Positions 25,701 to 39,210 of a stretch of 64,000 nucleotides of DNA are shown here, piece by piece. Both the position numbers and the translations under genes were made by a program. How positions within the stretch are numbered: the first letter of the stretch is position 1; the number at the start of each line of letters is the position of its first letter. Origin of the DNA: Bagarius yarrelli (lineage: Eukaryota; Chordata; Actinopteri; Siluriformes; Sisoridae); NCBI GenBank assembly GCA_005784505.1, contig VCAZ01000001.1, positions 11,468,597 through 11,532,596 on the forward strand, given 5' to 3'. The notes beneath the pieces are model-generated. The model had not been told where the DNA came from. It did no database searches and saw only the letters and a program-made list of their open reading frames with translations.

Positions 25701-25860
25701 GCAAAACAATGCTGTGAGGATTTGAAGATTCCGGTTTGGTTTCTGGTTTTGTTATATTATATAATAATATAATATATATATTTAAAAAATAATATCTCTG
25801 TGATTTAGCAAGTCTTCCAGCCAAACTGTTCCTCTAAGTCCTGTCCCCAAAACACAATTA

Positions 25861-26340
25861 TTATTTGCAGGTGAACACTTCCGTCCTCTCACTGCAGGTG
25901 TTGCATTTGACAAAGCAGCACCACTGAAACTTGCAGTTACACTGCCACACCTTGGTGTACTGGTGAGTGTTGTATCCTCGGCCGCAGCACATGAGGTCAC
26001 AGCCGTCTGTATGTGCCGACGTTCTGTTGCATAAACGTCCCTGCGTCCCTACGCTGCCAGTCTTAGCGTCCTCCTCGCAGTAGTTAGGTGAACGCTCAAT
26101 GTAGACTAGATCCGTCTCCTCAGGTTTCTGATAGCCATGCACTTTCTTCACCTTGAGAAAGGTAGGCTGGCGAAGTCTAGTGGCTCGAACCACCTCCACA
26201 TGGACTGCTTTATTGTACTTGTCTTTCAGCAAATAGCCAATTTCTCTAAACTTCGGAAGAGTGGTCCAGCATGTCTTAGTGGTGCAAGAGCCTGACACGC
26301 CATGGCATTTACACTCCAGCTTCATCCGCTCCTCCAGCAC
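25861..26340 (-). CDS. wnt7b: wnt7b terminal coding exon 4
   Basis: The acceptor TTCTCAG|GTG opens 159 codons plus TAA (stop at 25863-25861), residues 191-349. In order: the CKCHGVSGSC lipidation hairpin with Ser206; the Wnt7 linker region (about residues 240-262, VRATRLRQPTFLK onward) that in Wnt7a/b is recognised by Reck; SPNYCEED; LCNRTS with glycosylated Asn295; and the cysteine-dense Frizzled-contacting finger near residues 324-348. The tetrad CKFQWCC has Gln329 where Wnt family members almost always show His. The length matches the family. The 3' UTR continues to lower coordinates; several TTTATT strings on the plus strand (for example near 25480 and 25220) are possible poly(A) signals, but I cannot choose one. 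Confidence 0.97.
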   Translation of the reverse strand: MLEERMKLECKCHGVSGSCTTKTCWTTLPKFREIGYLLKDKYNKAVHVEVVRATRLRQPTFLKVKKVHGYQKPEETDLVYIERSPNYCEEDAKTGSVGTQGRLCNRTSAHTDGCDLMCCGRGYNTHQYTKVWQCNCKFQWCCFVKCNTCSERTEVFTCK

Positions 26341-29300
26341 CTGAGAACAATCATATGAACAGAGATTACTCTACATCAAGTGGACAAATTAGCGTAAATG
26401 AGATAAATTAATGAGATTGATGGATTGATTGTATAAGTATAACATTTAATAATTGATAATAACCAGCATAAGTATTTTATGAAGTGTTAAAATGGAGACC
26501 ACAACATTTAAATTTAACATTCATTTTTCACCATGTATGATTCAACATGCAGTAAACTGCTTCAAATGACTGCCTGTACCAAAGATAGGGATGCATTTAA
26601 GATAGAAATAAAAACAAATTTAAAGTGGAATAGAGATTAGAAAGAAAAAAAATAAAAGTGTAATTACATAGACTGTAATAACTCTAGTAATAATTAATAG
26701 AAAAAAAAATTGTTGACAGGATAGCAAGTGAATGCACTTATAGTGGTAAGTGTACAAAATAAGGTATATATATAAGTAAGTAAATAAAGTGGACAAAGTG
26801 TACTCAAAATGTATACAGTAAACAAGAACCAGGCCCAAGAGAAAGTTCACGTTCTTTAGATTATTTGGTTAAGGGCCTGGATAGCCTGCAGGAAAAAGTT
26901 CCTTCTTGTTCATGTAACCATTATTTAGCAATCTGCTTCACTAAAGACTTGTATAAATAAATAAATAATGCAATGGCTGTAAATAAATAACTTAATTGAT
27001 AAATAAACATTAACCTGGCCATAAAAAAATTTGTTACTTCTTCTTAAAAACACGTGAGGGCAGGAAAAGGTAATGTCATTAACCAAGACATTAAATCAAC
27101 TAATTCCACTAATCACATGTCTTAAAACTAAATAATGTGTTTTCTTGTCCTTATTGTTTGATTAAAAACAAACTCCTTTTGATACTAACCTATTTCTAAA
27201 TGCCTTCGAATGATGTAATCCAAAGCCTCCAATAATATCTTTATTCAGCTTGTGTTTACCACAAGCTAGCTGATCCAAGACAGATTATAAAGTTTAATTC
27301 CACATCAGTCGTTAAGCATTAATACCGGCATGGCTTTACACACTTGAGAGAATACGTTTACATTTAGTGGGATGATGTACACCAGTTTTGCCCCAAGTTC
27401 ATCAAAGCTAGCTTAAACCACACACATGTCTGATACCAATTGAAATTCCAGTGAAGCAGCAGTGCTCCTACCCACTGCAGAGTCACATGGTAAATTAACC
27501 CCCCCCACACACACACACACACTGTGATGCCACCGCACAACTATTACCGCGATGGCTTCTTTATAAAAGGCAGAAAACCCCTTGATGCAGTGAAGCGAAT
27601 ACTGTGTTTTCAGTGCAGTAGAAAGAGTCCCACAATAATATCCTGTTACTGACTTTACACTTCATGATTCCATGCAATGGACTGAAGGGGGATTGGCAAG
27701 GTGCCATCTGGCAACCGCAGTCTGGGCTCTGCTCGGCTCAGCCTGGCTCTTCCAGCACACACAATAAAAAGTTGCGTTATTAATTAGATCCATTTGCCAC
27801 CAGAGTGCACACTGAAGCCGAAGAGCTGTGCTGTGACTAATAACAAACAAACATGGCCAAGAGGAGCAGAGCCAAGCCAAACCAGTGCTGGAATCAGAAG
27901 GATGCCACAAGAAGGTGGAGGGAAAAACGCACAGTAATTGGCTAAAGGAAAACAAGCTGTCAAAAATGTTTTGACTGTTACTTATCAGCCAGAACGTCTC
28001 CAAAATCAACGCCTGGAAGCCTTTGTGTGGGGTGCTGTTTCTTTTTTGCTGGTACAACATTTCACAGTTGTATATAATTCATCTTATACACTTGTTCTTG
28101 ACTTGATATAGAAATGTTCATGGGTTATTTTTTGTTATAGTCTTAGCATACCTCTGACATAAGCCCAACACTATTGCTGTAATGATACACTACGGCCTTT
28201 ACACATCTATAGAAAATAGACACCTACATGAGAATGTTGTACTGCCACACTCAAGATGAAATTGCCACCTGGAAGAGCTGGGGGTATTGTTCCTGTAAGC
28301 AACGGGTTTCCAGACATAATGACAATTACACTCCAAGCTGTTATAAAAGGTAACGTAACCTGTCCTCACTAAAATTCGCATATCTGTCTTTTGCACATAG
28401 CCAGTGTCATTTTTAACTTTGATATAACCATCTTTAATCTCACCACTAGATGTTAATTAAAGCTAAGATATTAGATATAAGTCTATTAAAAACAGTAACA
28501 AATTCTCTTAATCTGTTAAACTGAAGAGTAGAAAACATCCCCCTTAAATTTGTTTAAAAGAGCAGTCTTTTAAAGAGTTCCTTTACTTCCTTGCAGTACA
28601 TATTACTGACCAGATTATAAAGTATTCCAAGCCGGATCAGGGATTCAACTCTTTTTTTAAAGTTTATGTTCCAGGACTAATCCAGGACAATACGATGGGA
28701 ATAAACATATCGGTTACGTTTGATAACCTTCATTCCCTGATGGAGGGAATGAAGACATTGTGTTGAGTTATGAGACCAGGGGTCATGTTTGGGAGCCCGA
28801 AATACCTCTGATTTGGTTTGATTTGAGCAGATTTTGCATGGCCGGCTTATCGTTCTGTCCTGAGGAGCCACATAAGGACACTCCAAGAGGAGTCTAGCAC
28901 AGTGGCATAAAGGGACACGACGTGTTTGTTTCTCTATCAGGGAACAAGGGTTACTATATGTAACCAAGACATTCCCTGTCTGTTGTTCACTCCGACGTTG
29001 TGTCAAGTGATGACATTAGGAGTCCCTATACTACATGTGCCAGACAGGGGTCTACCAAAGGTAAGTGATGACAGGAGCCAGCATGTCAAAGTGCAGCCTA
29101 CTCAACCTCATGACCCACCAGCGTGCAAAAGCACCTTATCTCCTCCCAAGAGGAATGATATAGCCTAGGTGAAGGTACTCAGTGGTAGCCTTTTCTAATA
29201 CTCACCTTTTATTATCTTACTTGGTGTCCTGACGCTGGGACCAGGCCCCTCCTCCATGGGATCCTGCCAGCTGGGGGGTTAGTATGTGAATACTCACCTC

Positions 29301-32300
29301 AGGACTGGGAGGCAGTATGGGAACACATGGAACACCTATGGAGATGAAGATCACACACATGAGAAGCCACTACATGTGGAGCTCATCCTAGCTAGGGTGC
29401 TCCACACGGCCCTGGTCTTCTCCGGTCCCTGGTCCCTTTGCTAGACCAGCTGGGGAATGCAGCTTGATAGAAAAGCGGGTCTGGGATCAGACAATGGAAC
29501 CTGTCTCAGACCAAAGTGGCGCAACCCTACCACAAATAGGAGCACTGGTGGAAAGCTCTACCCCCACACTTCCTCCTAGTCGAGGGCACTCCACAAAACT
29601 CTAGAGGACATGGGTTCCATTCGTAACACGGCCTGGTTCGTAACATGACATAAGAATCCTCCCACGCTTGGTCGACAGAGAGGGCTTGCAGGCCCCCCAC
29701 CCTCGTGATTGAGGTGAGTGCAGTCAGAAGGGCTCTGAGCTCCACTGACTGCAAAGGCTCGAGCATGTCTTCCTGTAGGAGCACAGAGAGAGCCCAAGAT
29801 GGGACGGTGGACAAGCCTAGTAGGGGGGGCTCCTTTGGCCTTAATGATGGTCTTCACCACTGAGGGTGACAGATCTCTCAAGTCTTTCTGGTCACGTCCA
29901 GGGACTAAACAGATGTTCCAGAGATCTGGGTGTGGATGCCAGATAGTGCCCCTTTCCTGGGAGAGAAGGTCTTTCCTCAGAGCAATTGGACAGGGGAGTG
30001 TCACCGCCAGCAGGACCAGTTCGGAGAACTTGGTTTTGTTGGGCCAGTAAGGTGCCACGAGCAGAGCTCTTGGTCCTTCCTGACCTTGCACAGAACCAGT
30101 GCAATGACACTCACTAGGGAAAATGCATACTCGTGCACCTCTTTGGGCCAGCTGTGCATCTGTGCCAAAGCAGTCATCGCCCTCCTCAGAGCCTGCCATC
30201 TTAGCTGTACTGGCTGACTGACACTCTGATCTAGAAGGACCTGGCTCTGTAGAGTCATCCACCTTGACAGATTAAAGCTTGCTCTCAGATGCTGCGATCT
30301 GCATCCCATAGTGTTACAAACTCGACTAGGGAACCCCTCATGTTCCTACAGGACGCTGTAGGAACATGAGGGGTTCCCTAGTCGAGTAGAGCATCCTGAC
30401 TGATGTGCATGATGCTAAAGAGCATGGGAAGGCTGCAGGGATTGACCCAGCAATGCTCCTATTCCTCCCTGCTCACCCCCGGAACCCACCGATGTGGGTA
30501 GAAGGACCTGAGCAGAGAGTAGCTGAGGTGGCTGAGGAACTTTGCTGCACGAAAATCCCCAGCCGAGCAAGCAACAAGTTGATAAGAAGCACCTCACAAG
30601 CATGGCATAACCTATCCACAGACGATGTTTTTGTGTTGGCACAGTCCAAGCACAAAAAACAGCGATCATGCCTGACGTCAAATGCAACGAACCGGCCGCA
30701 CCTAGAAATACACGCCCAACAAGACACGATAAATCACATTATTCATTCTAAAAAGTGCTTTTATGAGGAATAAAAATGCTCAAGGAATTTTTGCTCAGGC
30801 ACAGCTGCAGACACTGCTGGGGTCCCATCACACTTCTGGGTTTCGGATGCCGCCACCGCTGATCATGCTTCCTTGTCTAAAGACATAGTAGAGGTAATCG
30901 GCGCCAAACTCAGCCTCCCTGAACAGATCACTTTCTATTACTAACATTAATTGTTTACAATTCATGTTCACAATTTTTAAGAACATTAAAAAAAATTATA
31001 ATTTTCAAGGACAACAAGATTTTTTTATGAATTAGATTAAATAAATAAAAGTTGCTCTGAATAATAGAAGTCTGCCAACTGCTAGATAAGTAAATGTAAA
31101 TATAAACCTTGCTTCCATATTACTGTTTTTTAAAAAGTATCTTTTGAGAATCTGGCATTGTTTAGTTTCTACCCATGTGCTTATGGGGCCCAAAAAAGCC
31201 TAGAGTCCAGTTTATTTCGATTTCTAAAATATTCAAGACAATATACAAGATTTTGAAAATTTCAAGACACAATTTTTGTATTTTTTTTTAAAATGAATAT
31301 TTTTTAAATCAACATAACACGTTCCTGCAGGTTTATCCTGCATAACATCCAGAGGGTCCGACCATTCTTAACCATTCAGGCCACCAAGTTGCTTGTGCAG
31401 TCTCTCGTAATTTACTACTACTAATTTGTAACTACTGCAACTCGCTCCTGGCAGGCCTACCTCTGAGTGCAATTAGCCCTCTGCAGATGATTCAGAATGC
31501 AGCTGCACGTGTTGTTTTTTAACCTACCAAAGTTTTCACACACCACTCCACTGCTGCGCTCCCTCCATTGGCTCCCAGTAGCTGCACGCATCAGATTTAA
31601 AACACTGATGCTTGCCTACAAAGCCAGAAATGGAGCTGCACCCTCCTACCTACAAACACTTATCACTCCTCACATTGCACCACGCTCTCTCAGATCCACT
31701 GCTAGGCTTGTTCTACCATCCCCTAGGACACGAGGTAGGTCTGCCTCGAGACTTTTCTCTGTTCTGGCACCAAGATGGTGGAACGAACTTCCCATCAATG
31801 TCAGAACAGCAGAGTCACTGGCTGTCTTCAAGAGGCGTTTGAAAACTCATCTTTTTTTTAAATACCTTGCTCTTGACATTTAAAAAAACAAAACCCTTAC
31901 TCTTTTCAACAGGTTCTGTTGTTGTTGCACCGTTTTGTGAACTATTATAGCACTTCTTGTACGTCGCTCTGGACAAGAGCGTCTGCTAAATGCTGTAAAT
32001 GTAAATGTAAATGAATATTAGACAACAAAGCTTTGCATATCATTGCATTCCATTTTATTTACGTTTTACACAACGTCCCAACTAGGGGGTTTGTGCATGT
32101 GATCTGTGAAAATGCACATAATTTATAAACTTAAGATTTATGCATCATAATTGGGAAGTGATGGCTTAGTGGTTAAGGTAATGGACTGGCACCAGAAAGA
32201 CGTTTGATTCCCAGCATCACCAAGCCACCACTGCTGGGCCCCCAAACCCTCAATTGTATAAAAAGAGAAGAATGTAAGCCGCTCTGGATAAGGGTGTCTG

Positions 32301-35300
32301 CCAAATGCTGTTAAATGTAAATAATTAATTCTTAGGGCAAAATATTCAGTTATGATATTTTTTTGTAAATTACCTTTCTCCCTGCTTCGTTGTTGTGCAG
32401 GTTCATCAGTCGGCGGGCGTTTTTTTTAATCTCCCGTGCATCCACAAACCTCCGGGAGAACTCAATGCCGTATTTGATGTCTGCAGAGCATCCTCCCCAT
32501 TTCCAACCCTCTTCTTGATTGTAGTAGCCCTGTTTCTCCCGATCGCAACCACAGTGGCTCATGTTGCCTTGGCTGCATGCAGCTGTCACTGCATGGGCCA
32601 CTCCGGCAGCTGTGATGGCATAGGTGAATGCAGCCTCCTTGCTGCCTGGGGAAAGAGAGATTAGCCTGTGATATATTCTCTAATCATTACCACAATGTCA
32701 CATGCTAAATGGATTATTGGCATACCTGATCATTACATTTATGTGTTTTTAAAAACCCTATTCCAGATATAGTCATACAATAACCAAGGAGCTTGGCTGT
32801 GAGGAGTTTTTCTATTAGGAGTGTTTAGGAGAATAGGAGTGTTTTTCTATTAAGCCACATTAGTACTAGTAAGATTAGGCACTAACGTAGGCTGGGGCGG
32901 TCTAAAGTCAGGCATCAGAGTTTCAGTTCATCCCAAAAATTCTCACTTTCTTTAGATCAACCTTGGCAAACCATGTCTTTATGAAGCTTGGGGTGCATAG
33001 AGGCATTGACATGCTGGAATAGCGCGTGGGAATCTTAGTTTTAGTAAGGGAATAATATTAATAATAATGCATGTATTTATTATGTGCTTTTTTCTAACCA
33101 CAAACGCTAAAGCAACAAGCATAATATTTTACAAAAATTATGCACCACAAAGAATAAACATTGTAAAACATTCTTAATTACAATAAACTGGTTCAAAATA
33201 GATAAGTATTTCAAGATTTCAAGAATCTCTATTTCTTGCTGGTAGGAGATTCCACAATAGTGGAGCTGAGACAGAGAAAGCTCTATGGCTCATACAGTTT
33301 ATTTTGTATGAAGACTGCTAAAGGGTACATGACCTAGATTTATATGTTAAAATAAAAATTATAAAATGAATAAATCTCTGAATAGGAAGCCAGTGCAACT
33401 CATACAGTACCAGAGAAATATGCTGATGAGCAGTTGTATATATTTGTACTTGGCCAGCTGAATTCCAAGTATATAGTCATTCAGGAAGCCCAACTTATTT
33501 CTTTCAAGTCCTTCAAAGTCTTTCTTCATCGAGCAATGTTAGATAAGGACAGAGATTGGCAATATAATTTAAGTAAAAAATACAGTTTTTGAAACCATTT
33601 TGATTAAAGAAGATTGCGTACTTAGTTAGACAGGCTAGCAAACTTGCAATCAGTATTTAAATGAAAATTGTATTATTCTGCTTTTGACTCATTAAGCTTA
33701 AGAAAAGCAGTGTGCACTCTAAACTTTATCTAATTCAAGCAAGCAAGCTACAATGATTACAACCGTTTGAGGAAGCGACACTTGCGGGGGTGTGCTGGTA
33801 AGGTGCTCACAAACTTTTGGCCATATAGTGTATGCCACTGATCATGAACTGGAGTAAGACTAGAATTAGCCTGTAGTGTTAGGTTTGAAACCTGCAGTCC
33901 CATCTTGAGTCTTAAGCATTTGATTAACTGATTAGGAAATGAAATGAAATGTATGTTATCAGGATTTTATTATTTTTCTATATTTTACAGCAACCTTATT
34001 GTTTAAAATACATTGTGACCTATCAAACAGCCTGCTTAAGGACCAAACCATGGCATACTGACAGTAGAAAAAGTAGTGCAGGTGCTGTCCAATGTGCTGA
34101 ATTCCTTAAACATTGCACCTTGTAAGCTGGCCACATGAAAGAAGAAATCAACCACAGACCTCTTTGTCTGTTAAAATGACTACTGATTTTTCCAGTGAAA
34201 GACCGATTATATGACAATCAGAAAACAGTTTTCATGCTAACACTATTTTCAGTTCGGTAAAAAAAAAAAAAAAAACCACATTTTATTTTTGGTTTATCTT
34301 CTGTTGTAGTCAATTTAAATGGCTCAGAACCTAGACAATACCAATTTCCACTAGAATTCTTCTCCTGCTCTCTTTTTTTTTCATTAAAAAAAAAATATCT
34401 TACCCAACTGGAGACTGACTCACAAGCTACTCACTGTTGTTCAGTTACAGTTCAAACCCTGTACAGTCAGCTTGTGGTAACTTAAACAAACCTTTTGTGC
34501 ACACATGCACACACTGAAACATTTATGCAAACAGTTCGCCACATAACCAGAGCCAACATAATAGTAAAAACACACGCACATACTAGAGGCACACAGGAAA
34601 TGATGGGGCATCAGTGGATTGTCACCCCCTGTTGGGTTTGGAACTGCTGAAGCTAGTAATGAGAGCATATAACTGCAGTGTAAAGTGAAAGAAAAAGAGA
34701 GACAAAAGTCTCTGTGTTTGTTCTGTGGTCTCACCAAGAATAGCCCACTTTCTTTCCATAAAATATTGTTCATCCCTTAAGAGTTAACTAATGATTTTTT
34801 AATGCAGAGGACTGTTTTTTTATTACAGCAAGAGTGTAGAGAAAATGTAAAAGAGGTATGTATAGATTAATTCATTTTCTTGTGTCTTTTACATCCCCCT
34901 TTACCCTCTGCACTGTGTTTCCTGACATCCAGATTAAAAAAAAAAAAGAATGTGAAGACTACAGCTTCGAGGCTGTGTCTCTGTTCCAGGAGGAACCACC
35001 CTGGGATAGCCTTGTGCTATGCCAGTGGAAAACTGGACTGAGCAGAAAAACCTCAATGGACTTGGAGCGGTCCAAGGAGAATAACACAACATTATTAAAC
35101 CACGTGGCTTAAAGGGTTCCGTGGCAAGTGTCTATGACAGGAGTCCAAAGTGAGTAGAAGGGAAAGAAGCTTCATACTGTTTTCCTCCTGTCTGACCTAT
35201 AGATAAATTTATCATTTGATCTATAAAAAATATATATATATATTTTATATGTTGTGTCTGTGATAGATACAGTTGAATGGACAGCTAAACAAAACTTCAA

Positions 35301-38300
35301 ATTCAAGACATTTAATGACACTGTTTTGACTGAGAGAGCACTAGAACATCATTATATAAAGGCAAACTATTTTTACTATTATATAGCTATAACTAAGTTT
35401 TTCTCTTTTAGTAGAATAATACAAAAGATTCACCCAGAGCTTCTTGTTTCTTATTAGCACCATCTCACTAATTTGTATGAGTACAGGATCGCTAAAAAGG
35501 ACCTGAGAAATTGCAATATGATCTTTTTTCTTTGCCTCAATATGATATACGGGAGAACATAGCAGCACTTCGTGGTAATGCATATTAGTCAGAAATACAG
35601 AGATATTACACATTGCACCTTGAGGCTTGGGCACACTTTGCAATGTAAACGCCTACAGGGTTTAAGTGTTGATCTACAGGCAACTCCCAGTGACTACACT
35701 GTGCCTAGCCACCCTGGGGTTGAGGTTTTTAAATGTTTATTCAACACTAAAGCATTTGCCTCAGTGTGTCTGCATGTAGTTAAGGTTTCACTACTTCCAC
35801 TAGTTACACAAGGTGCCTGCTGATGCTTAAATAAAAAAAAAGGAAAAAAAAGTGGCACCCACTGGTGGTTATGGGGAGCTGCAGGACAACAGTAATCAAA
35901 TTTAACATAAAGCTGCAGACGTCATTTTAAGCAAAAAATTTTACGATTTCAATGCTAATGCAGTTTTTTTTTTAAAATTCCTTTATGTAAGATACATGCA
36001 GGGATAAAAGCGGTTGGTGCTTGCTCCGTCTGGAGCAAAACTAGGCACTGCTTAATATATCAACGATAGAAAGGCTGATTAATGAGCTGTGCAATTTGGT
36101 TTTCCATTCAGCTTAACGTTACATTGCACTGAACATGTGCTTTCACCGAAATAGACAATGCTGTGGTTTATGACTTTTACAGTTAAAGAAGGCAGCAATG
36201 GCTTCTTTTAGGGCAAAAAATGTAGGATTTGCCATACAATCATGCTTTAGAACATGTTGAATTTACGTGTTTTCTTTTATCCACAGAAGAAGGTGAATAT
36301 TCTCAGAAAGTATTTCATTTTAAGGTAATCCTTAACCAGATACAATTTACAGATTTAGTATTGTTTAATATAGACTTCTGTTTATGCCACTAAGGCATTA
36401 ATTTGTGAGATTTAGTGATTGATCCAACAAACATGAAGCAGAATTTATGAAAAACTACAACAATATATAAACATGCAATTAAGTATGTAAATGTAAAAAA
36501 ATAATGTAGGTGACAGGATTTTGTATATTAAAATCCTTTTGAATATTATTACTTTGGCCAGAGGTTCAAATAAAAGATTACATCTGATTTTTGAACACAT
36601 ATGAAAATACAGTGAGCTATATATTCAAAGTATCTGTGATAAGGGGGCAAAGACTATAAGATAATATATTCATTCAGTTTTTTCCTCTCTATTTAATCCT
36701 GTGTATTTAGAGCACTATGTGGAGCTGCGCAATCTGATCTCTGAACATCCTGTTTAAACACCTTTACTATCCAGACCAACACAGTCAAATAGATCGACCT
36801 GAAAGCACAGCCTGTCCTTTTCTCTATCTGTCTTTCCACACATCCACTTTTCTATCCATGTGTTCCACCAGAGTTCCAGTCATGCTGCCTAGCCATCAGA
36901 GGCGGATACGGATTAGACTGATAAGACTTCCTACCCACTCATCCATCTAACTGTCGGTTTGTCTATCAGGTTCACTTAGCCAAAGGGGATTAGGCAGGAA
37001 GGAAAGGTTAACAAGGGGACACTGTGCTGCATCAGCATGCATGCCTTTAAACAAAGAATGAGAAAAATTAATCAATCAATCAATCATCAATTATTGTAGC
37101 TGTGTTTCCTACACCATTTTAATGTTTTTAACCTTCTATGAAACCCGTTAACATAATATTGTGTTGTTATTTTGTATTGTCATTTAAAATTGCATTTTTC
37201 TATGATTACGGTTGCCCATAGTAAAAAAACATATTATGACAATAAATAAACAGAAAAACCCATCTCATTGTTTGTACTCTTGGGGGCCCTCTTGTGGCCA
37301 CAGGGGGCCTAAGCAGTTGCTTAGTTTGCTTATGCCTTGGGCCAGTTCTGATAAAGGCAATTAGAAACACCAGAGTGAAAAAGTACACTATATGGAATAT
37401 CGTTCTTGGACAGGTCACCATTATACTCTTGTGCTTGTTAAACATCACATTTCATATATTTTCCCTTCTTTGTTATATAATATTCTCCACTCCTATAAAA
37501 ACCTAAATATAAAAAAAGTGTAAAGTGGAGTCACTGTGCACCAGATGGTTTTTCCTCAAGCTTTGGCAAAGCATACGGTTAATTTCTAGACAATTTAATA
37601 ATTAGCAGGTTATAATTAGTTACATGAATATGGAATAGTAGCCAATAAGTGTGACGAGAACCATTCAGCACACAGACTATTTTATGACTAAACATATTCC
37701 TTTTGACTTACTAATCAGGACATGTAATTTATGGTACCGTTTAGGGTGTTGATGAATGTCCTTTCATGCCTTTTCTGAAGACAGTATTATCTTTTATTGA
37801 CTAAAAATGGGTAGGAAGCTGTACGCTAACAAAAGCTATATCTAAGACGATCCTGGTAAGGCATGTATGTCACAGTGCAACAATCACATACTTATTTACA
37901 CCTAGTGCCACCTACAAAATTCACAAGCATTCTACCCTTTATTGTTTTTTCAAAATTTGTTACTATTTATAGAAACATTTTTCAGCACAACTGTATGACA
38001 GTTCAGTATACCACAAAATATTCTTTAATGTATTATTTGGTTTATAAATGCCATTTGAGGCAGATATTTAATACACATATAAATATATAAATAATTTCAA
38101 TCCACAGAGTTTTTTTAGATTCATCACCATCCATATTTTCAGATTGAACATTCTATTACAATAGCCAATATCCAACAGTGACATTCCAAAATCTCCTTTG
38201 TGACTGAGATCTTTGTTGTCAAGCATAATCGAAGATGTGTGGTAAGGTTTGTGGCCTTTTTTACACCCCTATTAGTGAGGCAGGACTGCGGCTGCCTCAC

Positions 38301-39141
38301 ATAATTCAGGACATTTTTAGGACCAAATGCGTTATACACATACGAAAAATACATTAGCTGTAAAAAGTGAGAGCATATACAGTAATAAAAGTGTCCACAA
38401 TTAGGCAATTACAAATGGTGAAGAAATCTGAAGGTAAAGCTAAACCCGTTACTTTAAGTTGCTTCAAACACAAATTTAGTTATTATTACTATGAAACAAT
38501 CAAAGTCAATTGTTATTTCAATATTATTAATTTTTCCCTTTTCATAATGAAAGAAAAGTATTTTTTTCTAATCTTTTTCAAAGCTATGTGATAACACTTG
38601 CAAAATACAAATTGTTGAGGTGTATTGACTAATTCATTCATCCTTTAATACTGTCCTATTTTTATTGTAGTTGCAGTTGTTAGGTTTTGTAAATTTATAT
38701 TAAAACAACTTTTCTAAAAATAGACTAAGTTTTAGGTTTTGCAAGATATAATTTGTTATCCATTCCTTTAACATATCAGTTATGTTTACAACAGTAAAAT
38801 ATAGAAAATCTTAGCCACTCTTTTCCTTTTCCAGACATTTATATTTCCCGGTTAACACTTAAATAAGGATCGAATTACCTGACCATTTTCTGAAACAGAC
38901 TCTTTCTTTAACTGAGATCTCTGAAGACTCAGTAATATCCAATAACCCAACTACATATGCCCTAACAGAAAGCCAAAATAAAATGGCCAGAGATTGTCTA
39001 ATCTAACTGAGACTGGCCAAGCAGAGTGAAAAATCAGTTTTGCGGTTATATGACCTTGCCGAGTTAAAAACTCTATCTATTCGTTTAGAGGAATTGTTGG
39101 ACAGGTATAGGTGCACTTACAGGATATGTATATTCCAAAAA

Positions 39142-39210
<69 letters not shown>

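Larger units (their letters stand above)
28676..30775 (-). mobile_element. Degenerate DIRS-like (tyrosine-recombinase) retrotransposon in wnt7b intron 3
   Basis: On the minus strand, from high to low coordinates: a Cys-rich gag-like piece (30727-30473: CFLCLDC, CHAC), a 68-bp palindrome, then a pol fragment with ALLVAPYWPNKTKFSELVLL, LRKDLLSQERGTIWHPHPDLWN and EPLQSVELRALLTALTS, which resemble the RNase H/tyrosine recombinase region of fish DIRS1 elements. At the low end, GGTTAC...GTAACC-type terminal sequences recur at about 28715 and 28950. The RT body between gag and the recombinase is missing, and frameshifts occur. Same orientation as wnt7b. Confidence 0.8.

Noticed and set aside
25782..26000. 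Second minus-strand frame at the end of wnt7b
   Set aside because: It overlaps exon 4 in another frame and has no Wnt features.
32152..32230. Possible tRNA gene (box A and box B-like motifs)
   Set aside because: The head is followed by a SINE core and the shared SINE tail, the cloverleaf is degraded, and about a dozen similar copies occur in the window.
32395..32664. 89-codon plus-strand frame over wnt7b exon 3
   Set aside because: It is the antisense of a conserved coding exon.
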